From a virus, in IMG/VR virus record IMGVR_UViG_3300010399_000004, positions 23,740-87,739 of that record: 64,000 bases of DNA. One strand, given 5' to 3'. The position numbers and the translations under genes were made by a program. The notes below the pieces were generated by a model, which was not told where the DNA came from, did not search any database, and saw nothing but the letters and a program-made list of their open reading frames with translations. Positions 44,161-49,333 of this stretch are shown piece by piece (positions within the stretch are counted from its first letter, which is position 1; each line of letters starts with the position of its first letter).

Positions 44161-44177
44161 ATTGAAAAGTTTTCAAA
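44161..44177 (+). repeat. Palindrome copy 20 (one change: first base A)
   Basis: Ends 8 nt before the -35 of the promoter at 44186. Confidence 0.85.
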
Positions 44178-44185
44178 GTTTTCCC

Positions 44186-44213
44186 TTTACAAAATATTCC
44201 TTTCGAGTATTCT
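44186..44213 (+). promoter_or_regulatory. Sigma70-like promoter of the DUF1257 gene
   Basis: TTTACA 44186-44191, 16-bp spacer ending CTTTCGAG, TATTCT 44208-44213. Nearly identical boxes occur at 48533 and 60983, each just after a palindrome. Confidence 0.75.
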
Positions 44214-44257
44214 TTCCCCGCAACCAAGAAGATCAACCTTTAACCTAAAATAAGCCA

Positions 44258-44776
44258 GTGTCGCACACAACTACGGTCCGTTCAGTCCCCATCAAATCCC
44301 GATCCGCTTTGCGGGCTGCGGTTGATGCCCTCCGCGCCAGCGGGGTGAATTGCGAACTTCTGCAAAATGCAGTCCCCCGGATGTTTTACCAGAATCAGAT
44401 TCGGGATCATATCCAAGCCAAGGCCCCGAACGCCTATCGGTTCCACAAAAATGCAGACGAATGCGATTTCGTTTTGCGCCTTCCCGGTTCTCGTTACGAT
44501 GTTGGATTTCTTACTGATGCCAAAACCGGTGACCTGGTTGCTCAGTTTGATGATTGGAGTAAATCCGTCAGCAGTATTCTCGGGGCCAAATTCAACGGTC
44601 CAGTGGAGCACTGGAGCGGCATGAAGGAAGATACAGAGCAGACCTTGCACAGCATCGGGAGGCTGCTCCAGGAATACACCAAGGCCGCAGTTATCGAAAG
44701 CGCAGCGCAGGAAGGCGTAAGCCTCCAATCCTGCGAGGTTGACAAGGAAGGGCGGCTGCAAATGGTTTTCGTCTGA
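44258..44776 (+). CDS. DUF1257 (Ycf35) family protein, 172 aa
   Basis: GTG start at 44258. MSHTTTVRSVPIKSRSALRAAVDAL matches the Ycf35 N-terminus (MSHxxTIKTxIxDxxxLxxAL), and RYDVGFLTDAKTGDLVAQFDDW is the family's YDIGFxxxxxGxYxLVxDWW core. C-terminus QSCEVDKEGRLQMVF also fits. With Ycf46 and DUF2997 genes it forms a known chromosomal trio of unknown function. Confidence 0.75.
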   Translation: MSHTTTVRSVPIKSRSALRAAVDALRASGVNCELLQNAVPRMFYQNQIRDHIQAKAPNAYRFHKNADECDFVLRLPGSRYDVGFLTDAKTGDLVAQFDDWSKSVSSILGAKFNGPVEHWSGMKEDTEQTLHSIGRLLQEYTKAAVIESAAQEGVSLQSCEVDKEGRLQMVFV

Positions 44777-44812
44777 GTCCCCGCATTTCAATTTAACCGA
44801 AACAAAATTATT

Positions 44813-45004
44813 ATGGACGGACAATTCAAAGTTACCATCGACCAGTGCGGGCGCATGACCTGGGAAGGCCAAAACTTCACCGGGCATTCCTGCAAGGAAT
44901 CTGCCGCCTTCCTGCGCCGTGTAGTCGAGGGGGCCAACCAAGTCACGGAAGACAAGCCGGAGCTTTACGCAGAGGAGCAGGAATCAATGGTGCAAACCAT
45001 CTGA
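44813..45004 (+). CDS. DUF2997 family protein, 63 aa
   Basis: FKVTIDQCGRMTWEGQNFTGHSCKESAAFL follows the DUF2997 pattern IxxxGxxxxEVxGxxGxSCxxxTxxLE. Acidic C-terminal tail. Third member of the Ycf46-Ycf35-DUF2997 set. Last protein gene before the RNA region. Confidence 0.7.
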   Translation: MDGQFKVTIDQCGRMTWEGQNFTGHSCKESAAFLRRVVEGANQVTEDKPELYAEEQESMVQTI

Positions 45005-45099
45005 TATTACTGATCCTCTTGACAAAATGCGGTCCGGGCCGCAGATTCAAATAAATCCGGAAGCCTGCGAGCAAAGCCGCAGGTAATGTTCTTTCTCAG

Positions 45100-45116
45100 T
45101 TTGAAAAGTTTTCAAA
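45100..45116 (+). repeat. Palindrome copy 21 (perfect, central G)
   Basis: Immediately upstream (6 nt) of the first tRNA-like element of the RNA cluster. Confidence 0.95.
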
Positions 45117-45122
45117 ATCAAT

Positions 45123-45195
45123 GCCAGTGAACAGTCACTGCTGTATTCAGCCGAGGCTGGACAGCAGGCAGGGTGCAAATCCCTGGCTGGCTCCA
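45123..45195 (+). tRNA. tRNA-like element with encoded CCA, anticodon arm replaced
   Basis: GCCAGT pairs with GCTGGC to make a 6-bp acceptor stem, followed by U73 and CCA at 45193-45195. The T arm is complete: 5-bp stem CAGGG/CCCTG with loop TGCAAAT. In place of the anticodon arm is a longer hairpin, GCTGT...ACAGC closing CAGC-CGAG-GCTG, and no D arm fits. Two nucleotides later the rRNA-like RNA starts, so it may act as a processing tag. Not a conventional tRNA by eye. Confidence 0.45.
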
Positions 45196-45196
45196 A

Positions 45197-45550
45197 TTTC
45201 TGGAATGTTGGCCTAGAAGCAGCCATCATCTAAGGAGTGACCCGTTGGGGTAACTATGTAAAACACCGAGTCGAGCGCACATTGGCTATTTATTAGCTTT
45301 AGATCGGTAGCGTGTCTGAAAAGATCACGTTGTAGTAAACAACCCACTAAGAAGCGCCTTGTCAAGTTGCGAGTGTCCGACGGCTGCGGCACTCAAGGTC
45401 TTTAGCGTAACAGCACACCAGAATTCGCCTTCCCGTTCTGTCCTTGCGCAGGGTAATCCTTGAGGATATCTCGGCAGCATCGAAACCTGTTAAGGTATGC
45501 CTGACAACGGTCAACTCGGCTTAGGAAATGCAGAACGGGGGGGGGGACAA
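45197..45550 (+). ncRNA. Structured RNA mimicking the 23S rRNA GTPase-associated centre
   Basis: 45201-45236 aligns with E. coli 23S 1055-1088: GGAATGTTGGC then TAGAAGCAGCCATCAT (16 identical). 45404-45418 (AGCGTAACAGCACAC) aligns with 1090-1104, including the loop of helix 44. Helix 42 is rebuilt by TTCTGG (45198-45203) with CCAGAA (45418-45423), using base pairs that differ from E. coli but still pair. The three-way junction is thus complete, with a ~165-nt hairpin-rich domain inserted before helix 44. A second domain follows, closed by CCCGTTCTG (45432) and CAGAACGGG (45531). Lies between tRNA-like elements; no protein gene overlaps. Confidence 0.85.
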
Positions 45551-45552
45551 TT

Positions 45553-45625
45553 GGTTGGGTAGTGTAATTAACACACCGCGGCTTAGTCCCGGAGATTGCT
45601 GGTTTAAGTCCAGCCCTGACCGCCA
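45553..45625 (+). tRNA. tRNA with encoded CCA; anticodon uncertain (TTA or TAG)
   Basis: Acceptor GGTTGGG/CCTGACC (7 bp with G-T pairs), D stem GTGT/ACAC with a 5-nt loop, T arm GCTGG-TTTAAGT-CCAGC, discriminator G and CCA at 45623-45625. The anticodon arm (576-592 in the 45 kb block) has one C-C mismatch and loop GCTTAGT. Taken at standard positions the anticodon is TTA with C33; a one-base shift gives TAG with U33. Confidence 0.65.
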
Positions 45626-45690
45626 ATTGCTATGGGTTTTACACCGTGAAACAGACCAGCTTGGCTACAAGCTGCATAGCGCAATTTTTT
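45626..45690 (+). terminator. Branched (three-way junction) terminator-like RNA
   Basis: ATTGCTATG (45626-45634) pairs with CATA-GC-GCAAT (45675-45685), enclosing two hairpins GTTT...AAAC and CAGCTT-GGCTAC-AAGCTG; a run of T follows directly to 45690. Begins one base after the CCA of the preceding tRNA. Confidence 0.5.
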
Positions 45691-45770
45691 GATATGAGGC
45701 GGGCACGGGGGATGGGTATCCCCGCCGATAGTGATATAGGAGTAAAGGGGTTCGAGTCCCCGCTAGTCTC
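45691..45770 (+). tRNA. tRNA-like element, cloverleaf unresolved
   Basis: A T-arm consensus GGGG-TTCGAGT-CCCC (45747-45761) and a hairpin GGGGAT-GGGT-ATCCCC (45708-45723) that could be an anticodon arm with GGG. I could not place a convincing acceptor stem or CCA, and the variable region would be about 22 nt. A degenerate or class II tRNA is possible. Confidence 0.3.
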
Positions 45771-45774
45771 TCAT

Positions 45775-45849
45775 TACAGGGAAGTGTAACGGATGCACAA
45801 AAGGCCCATAACCTTTAAGTAGCGAGTTCAATTCTCGCCCCTGTAACCA
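45775..45849 (+). tRNA. tRNA-Met (CAT), CCA encoded
   Basis: Complete cloverleaf: acceptor TACAGGG/CCCTGTA (7 bp, U1-A72), D stem GTGT/GCAC with loop AACGGAT, anticodon stem AAAGG/CCTTT with loop CCCATAA (anticodon CAT at 45807-45809), T arm GCGAG-TTCAATT-CTCGC, discriminator A, CCA. Position 33 is C instead of the near-universal U. Confidence 0.85.
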
Positions 45850-45852
45850 ATT

Positions 45853-45940
45853 TCGCAGTCTGCCGGGATTCAGGCAATGCGGTCCATAACCGCTTCCCGA
45901 TAGTTGGTTCCGTTACGCGGGACGCGCAGACTGCGAGCCA
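45853..45940 (+). tRNA. tRNA-like element with CAT loop but no normal T arm
   Basis: Acceptor TCGCAGT/ACTGCGA, extendable to 9-10 bp, ends GCCA. D stem TGCC/GGCA with a GG-containing loop. GCGG-TCCATAA-CCGC gives an anticodon arm with CAT and again C33. The T arm is missing: instead TCCCG and CGGGA enclose 18 nt. Possibly a decayed or specialised Met tRNA. Confidence 0.5.
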
Positions 45941-45944
45941 ATGC

Positions 45945-46115
45945 CCTGGGACGAAATAGGCCCAGGGGAAAACCAGGGGGAAATGCATGGTGCAAATCCG
46001 GCCGGAGGAGAAATCCTCCGTCGTCTAATCAGATAGGACACCCCCGCTAATTTGTTGGTAACGAGGAACAGTCCACCGCGGTTTGGTTACTCAGGTGGAC
46101 ACCACAAAGGCGGGG
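45945..46115 (+). promoter_or_regulatory. Cobalamin-riboswitch-like element
   Basis: The hallmark order AGGGGGAAA...GGTGCAAATCCGGC...GGACACCCCCGCTAAT resembles the AdoCbl riboswitch core (AGGGAA..GGTGxAAxxCC..CCCCGCxAC). A GAAA-capped hairpin CGGAGGA/TCCTCCG separates the two halves. Later, CAGGTGGACACC resembles the CAGgAgACC element, GTCCACC/GGTGGAC form a helix, and GTAAC (46058) can pair with GTTAC (46086) as a loop contact. CCCCGC at 46042 can also pair with GCGGGG of the terminator, allowing a switch. The regulated gene is unclear. Confidence 0.45.
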
Positions 46116-46156
46116 CTTCGTAGCCTGTTTGCGCGAAGTCCCGCCCCTTATTTTTT
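46109..46156 (+). terminator. Strong intrinsic terminator, possible switch partner
   Basis: GGCGGGGCTTCG (46109-46120) pairs with CGAAGTCCCGCC (46134-46145, one G-U), then a T run 46151-46156. Its 5' arm can alternatively pair with CCCCGC upstream. Confidence 0.85.
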
Positions 46157-46159
46157 AAT

Positions 46160-46242
46160 GGCCGGTTAGAAAGCCGGGGCGATTGCAACGTCTTCGGACA
46201 ACTCATGGATGGTTTGGGGTTCGACTCCCTGACCGGCCACCA
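46160..46242 (+). tRNA. tRNA-like element with encoded CCA, anticodon unresolved
   Basis: Acceptor GGCCGGT/ACCGGCC (7 bp perfect), discriminator A, CCA at 46240-46242; T arm TGGGG-TTCGACT-CCCTG; T8 present. The 47 nt between do not form a normal D or anticodon arm; they contain a GTC-TTCG-GAC tetraloop hairpin. 83 nt in all. Confidence 0.5.
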
Positions 46243-46252
46243 AACATTATTT

Positions 46253-46355
46253 GCGCACCCTGCCCGCCCTTCCTATTCTTGGTTTTCTTCTTGAGGAAGG
46301 AAACGGGCTAAGACCCCGAGCCGGCGGCGAACGCCGCGGGGTGCGCCCTATTTTT
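46253..46355 (+). ncRNA. Branched GC-rich RNA ending in a T run
   Basis: GCGCACCC (46253) pairs with GGGTGCGC (46339), enclosing hairpin GCCCG-n-CCTTCCT/AGGAAGG-n-CGGGC and hairpin CGGCG-GCGAA-CGCCG; TATTTTT follows. Same branched-stem-plus-T layout as 45626-45690, so either a terminator or a small stable RNA. Confidence 0.5.
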
Positions 46356-46359
46356 CATC

Positions 46360-46376
46360 TTTGAAAACTTTTCAAA
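46360..46376 (+). repeat. Palindrome copy 22 (perfect, central C)
   Basis: Ends 7 nt before the -35 of the promoter at 46384. Confidence 0.95.
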
Positions 46377-46383
46377 CTTTGGC

Positions 46384-46411
46384 TTGCAAAAGAAGTATTT
46401 TGTCTTATGGT
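46384..46411 (+). promoter_or_regulatory. Sigma70-like promoter of the groES leader
   Basis: TTGCAA 46384-46389, 16-bp spacer, TATGGT 46406-46411. Shares CTTGCAAAAGAAGTATTTTG with the promoter at 267. Confidence 0.6.
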
Positions 46412-46753
46412 AAGATTGCCTTCAATGGCTTCATTCCATTTCTACCATGAAGTAATTCCTAGAGAACCAAGTCGCGATTACCTTGGAACAGGGTACAACG
46501 GAGTCCTGCCTAAACCAAAGGCTCCAGATTAAAATATACTCACGGTCATACTCCCGAAAATGAACAAGCTTTGTATCCGAGGACCGGCGGCCCATGATCC
46601 GCCGGAAAGGCGATTGGTAAGTCCTTACAAGATTCGATAGGCTTATGACAAACGATGGAGCCAAACGCGGGCAGGTAATGGGATTTGGGCAGTAGGCGTG
46701 ACTTTGCTGGAGTTCAGAGAAAACCAGCACACTTTCCAGTTAACATACACACA
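46412..46753 (+). other. Long structured leader or small RNA upstream of groES
   Basis: About 340 nt without a credible gene. Hairpins: AATGG/CCATT, CCAAG/CTTGG, CAGG/CCTG, a perfect CCGGCGG (46584-46590) with CCGCCGG (46599-46605), GTAAG/CTTAC, and GCTGG/CCAGC just before the groES start. A minus-strand frame (46431-46730) is probably chance. Confidence 0.5.
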
Positions 46754-47026
46754 ATGAATACAGCACAAATTATCCCGCTATCCAACCGCCTTCTAATCGA
46801 AATGCTTCCCCGCGAATCTGTTTCTGCCGGGGGTATTCATTTTCCTGAAATGGCGCAAGTAACCGCAGAGTGGGGGAAAGTTTTGGCAACAGGATCGGAG
46901 GTTGAAGAGATTCAGGAAGGGGAGTTAGTATATTTAGCCCCCCGCAGCGGCACCCATTTCATTCTCGGGGGAGTGGATTACTTGGTAGTTCGGGAACATG
47001 AATGTCTGGCGCGCATTGTTGCTTAA
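46754..47026 (+). CDS. groES: GroES-type co-chaperonin, 90 aa
   Basis: PLSNRLLIEMLPRESVSAGGIHFP is the conserved GroES start, with the mobile-loop region, then EWGKVLATGSEVEEIQEGELVYLA and DYLVVREHECLARI. Full length. No groEL lies in the window, so it would cap the host GroEL to fold capsid proteins, as phage T4 gp31 does. Confidence 0.85.
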   Translation: MNTAQIIPLSNRLLIEMLPRESVSAGGIHFPEMAQVTAEWGKVLATGSEVEEIQEGELVYLAPRSGTHFILGGVDYLVVREHECLARIVA

Positions 47027-47044
47027 TCTCTGAAACAAACGAAT

Positions 47045-47371
47045 ATGAAACCAATCAAGTTTCCGGAGGCTTACGTAATTTTTGCTGAAAATCAGCCCGA
47101 ATATCAGCCCCTCCCTTCCTGGCAGAAACCCAACGATCCGCAGGGGGAAACTATTTTTTGTTGGAAGCTGACTTGGTGGGAAAGGATCAAGCTTCTGTTC
47201 ACCGGGAAGATATGGCACCGGGTTTATACTTTCAACAAACCTTTGCAGCCTCAGTTGTTGCAAGTTGAATATCCTTTTCTAAAGCAATCTACAGGGGGAC
47301 GTGTTAAGCCGTCAAATATTGAGCCTCCCCCACCAAGAAAAGCTTCCAGCCCATTCAAGAAAGCAGGTTAG
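47045..47371 (+). CDS. Hypothetical phage protein of the QPEYxPLP family, 108 aa
   Basis: NQPEYQPLPSWQ, FCWKLTWWERIKLLFTGKIWHRVYTFNKPLQPQLL follow a widely seen small phage family (QPEYxPLP..CWxLxxxERLxLLFTGRIW..PLQP). Basic Pro-rich tail. Function unknown. Confidence 0.6.
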   Translation: MKPIKFPEAYVIFAENQPEYQPLPSWQKPNDPQGETIFCWKLTWWERIKLLFTGKIWHRVYTFNKPLQPQLLQVEYPFLKQSTGGRVKPSNIEPPPPRKASSPFKKAG

Positions 47372-47374
47372 TGC

Positions 47375-47391
47375 TTTGAAAAGATTTCAAA
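47375..47391 (+). repeat. Palindrome copy 23 (one change)
   Basis: TTTGAAAAGATTTCAAA, 7 nt before the -35 of the next promoter. Confidence 0.85.
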
Positions 47392-47398
47392 CTGCGGC

Positions 47399-47426
47399 TT
47401 GACCTGAGGAAGACGAAGGGTATTTT
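47399..47426 (+). promoter_or_regulatory. Sigma70-like promoter
   Basis: TTGACC 47399-47404, 16-bp spacer, TATTTT 47421-47426; ATG at 47437. Confidence 0.6.
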
Positions 47427-47436
47427 TTCAGTCACT

Positions 47437-48408
47437 ATGAATCTGAAAAAACTATCCATCCTCGCTTTGTTGTTTTGGTTCCTACCTCTAGCCAGAGCGC
47501 AGGATCAAAAGGTATCAATGTCCGCCGACACTGGTGATTTCTCTGTAACGGTTAAAAACGTTGACATTGAAACTACGCAGACAATCGACATTCTTCTCCC
47601 CAAGAACTACAATTATCGGATTGATGCTGTTGAATCCGTTGTGGTTACTTCCCCGTCCGCGATTACTACGAGGGGGCGTATTGGACTCTCCAGCTATGAT
47701 GGCTCTACCGCTACAATTCTGCGTGGCACGGTTCCGGTTTACGCTACAGCGGCTACCCTAAGCGATTCTCTTTTTTCTGGCCGTGGTGGAAATGGTTATG
47801 CTTACCTGCAAAACATCGCTGCCGCTACTACATCTGGATTGATTACCCAGGTAGCTACACTGAACACTCCCGGCACTGCTACTATTACGGCGGCCATTAT
47901 TGCGGTTCCTCGAAAGCTGCGATTGGTCCTGGTGGATAACGCTGGGGCCAATCTGGCCGGCACGGTTACTCTTGTGGGAACGAATCAGCTTGGAGAAGTT
48001 ATTACTGAGATCATTACCGTGGTTGCCGGCACTGTGGCTTACGATACGGTTAACGCTTTTGCTTCACTTTCTTCCGTGGCTCACAACTTCGGGGTGTTGG
48101 GCCAGGTGACCGTGGACACGATGGACTTGGGTATGGATACCTCCCTTGCCTTGCCGGGCCGAAACGCGGAAGTGGTTAAGCTGGTCAGTGCGGGGACTGT
48201 AGAAGCCGCGGGAGCTTCTGACCCCGCAGTGGGCACGTTCGATCCCACCACGGCCCCGGACGGCTCTAAAGATTTTGAGGTTTGGTATCGTGTGGGGGGC
48301 AGTCCGCCCGTTATTCCTGGAGGAAGTTACGCCCGTCTTGTTATTACAGGTGCTACAGTCACAGGAGATGATGTTAGGACTTTGATTGTCAGAGGAACCC
48401 GATACTGA
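47437..48408 (+). CDS. Secreted beta-rich protein with own promoter and terminator, 323 aa
   Basis: Clear signal peptide (KKLSILALLFWFLPLARAQ) and then Thr/Val/Ala-rich sequence with no cysteine in the mature part, typical of beta-sandwich surface or virion proteins. Codon use is uniform and GC-rich like the capsid gene, so probably abundant. Monocistronic between promoter 47399 and terminator 48429. Could be an exported decoration or surface-exclusion protein. No family recognised. Confidence 0.65.
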   Translation: MNLKKLSILALLFWFLPLARAQDQKVSMSADTGDFSVTVKNVDIETTQTIDILLPKNYNYRIDAVESVVVTSPSAITTRGRIGLSSYDGSTATILRGTVPVYATAATLSDSLFSGRGGNGYAYLQNIAAATTSGLITQVATLNTPGTATITAAIIAVPRKLRLVLVDNAGANLAGTVTLVGTNQLGEVITEIITVVAGTVAYDTVNAFASLSSVAHNFGVLGQVTVDTMDLGMDTSLALPGRNAEVVKLVSAGTVEAAGASDPAVGTFDPTTAPDGSKDFEVWYRVGGSPPVIPGGSYARLVITGATVTGDDVRTLIVRGTRY

Positions 48409-48428
48409 TTCACTGCTGAAAAACCTTG

Positions 48429-48467
48429 AAACCCGGAGACTGCTGAAAGGCGGTTTCCGGGTTTTTT
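48429..48467 (+). terminator. Strong intrinsic terminator
   Basis: AAACCCGGA (48429-48437) with TCCGGGTTT (48456-48464), then T run. Confidence 0.9.
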
Positions 48468-48509
48468 GCGTCCAGGAATCGACGATTTGAACCGGGAAAT
48501 CGAAAAAAG

Positions 48510-48526
48510 TTTGAAAACTTTTCAAA
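48510..48526 (+). repeat. Palindrome copy 24 (perfect, central C)
   Basis: Ends 6 nt before the -35 of the promoter at 48533. Confidence 0.95.
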
Positions 48527-48532
48527 TTTCAC

Positions 48533-48560
48533 TTTACAAAAGAAGCCTTTCGAGTATTCT
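48533..48560 (+). promoter_or_regulatory. Sigma70-like promoter
   Basis: TTTACA 48533-48538, 16-bp spacer ending CTTTCGAG, TATTCT 48555-48560, then CGTAATCCAAA. Confidence 0.75.
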
Positions 48561-48593
48561 ATTCTCGTAATCCAAACCTCAATTCCAAAGCAA

Positions 48594-48839
48594 ATGAAAA
48601 AGATCGCTTACAGAACCCGCACTGGCCTTAATCAATTTCGCCCCGCTCCCATGAGCGAGGCTGCTTTCACCCGCCGTTCCGATGAATCGAAAGGCTTCTG
48701 CTTGGCTTGCGGCAAGACTGTGGAAGGGGTTGAGCCTGATGCCCGCAAATATACTTGCGAGTTTTGCAAGGCTCCCAAAGTTTACGGGCTGGAAGAATTG
48801 CTGATGATGGGATTGGTCAAAGTTTCTACCCACGCTTGA
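48594..48839 (+). CDS. Zinc-ribbon protein, 81 aa
   Basis: CLACGKTVEG and CEFCKAP form a two-knuckle zinc ribbon at residues 36-62, followed by a C-terminal helix GLEELLMMGLV. First gene of an operon that includes a DNA methyltransferase. Confidence 0.6.
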   Translation: MKKIAYRTRTGLNQFRPAPMSEAAFTRRSDESKGFCLACGKTVEGVEPDARKYTCEFCKAPKVYGLEELLMMGLVKVSTHA

Positions 48840-48842
48840 TCC

Positions 48843-49040
48843 ATGAACACACTTTCTGATCTTTCCAATGAACAAATTTGCTCCGAATGGATGCAGCAGG
48901 TTCTCCGGACAACCCGCCGAGAAGTAACTTTGGTTTACCGCCGAGGATGGTTTACGAGCAATTCAGGCGACAAAGATAGGCGAGCATTGATTGAAAATGC
49001 AATATTGGTCCTGCGAACCCGCCCAGACTGTGCAGATTGA
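48843..49040 (+). CDS. Small hypothetical protein, 65 aa
   Basis: Begins MNTLSDLSNEQICSEWM; basic, helical. 3 nt after the upstream stop. Unknown. Confidence 0.5.
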   Translation: MNTLSDLSNEQICSEWMQQVLRTTRREVTLVYRRGWFTSNSGDKDRRALIENAILVLRTRPDCAD

Positions 49041-49052
49041 TTCCCTTCTTCC

Positions 49053-49319
49053 ATGAATACCAAACACCCTGAACTTCTCGCAGCAGCTATTGTTTTTCAC
49101 GCCAAGGGGATGAGTCCTGATACTGCGGTTGAAGCCGCAATTGGCCAGCTTTACCGGAAGCGGTGTCGTGTATCAGACCGGGCTAAAGAAGCCCAAACTC
49201 TGAACGAAAAGATTTTGTATCAGCGGGCCGCAGCTTTACTTGAGGAAGAAAGGCGTGATTGCCGCGCTGATTATTTTAAGCTTGTCGACTGTGTTAAAGC
49301 CGCAGCAGTCCAAATCTAG
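49053..49319 (+). CDS. Small hypothetical protein, 88 aa
   Basis: Helical; begins MNTKHPELLAAAIVFHA, an Ala/Arg-rich protein. Unknown. Confidence 0.5.
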   Translation: MNTKHPELLAAAIVFHAKGMSPDTAVEAAIGQLYRKRCRVSDRAKEAQTLNEKILYQRAAALLEEERRDCRADYFKLVDCVKAAAVQI

Positions 49320-49333
49320 CCCCGCCCCTTCCC

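Noticed and set aside
45690-45735. G-quadruplex at GGCGGG-CACGGGGG-ATGGG
   Set aside because: The G runs are better used in the GGGGAT/ATCCCC hairpin, and loops are uneven.
45986-46045. Circularly permuted tRNA (T-arm and acceptor 3' strand before the 5' strand)
   Set aside because: The order fits superficially, but T-stem pairing is poor, CCA is absent, and the riboswitch-like core explains the same bases better.
46160-46242. tmRNA 3' end because of the GGTTCGACTCC...CCA sequence
   Set aside because: The acceptor stem closes within 83 nt; there is no room for a tag reading frame or pseudoknots.
46431-46730. Minus-strand open frame of 99 codons upstream of groES
   Set aside because: No ribosome site or promoter on that strand, the opposite strand has a good promoter and stable hairpins, and the peptide resembles no family.
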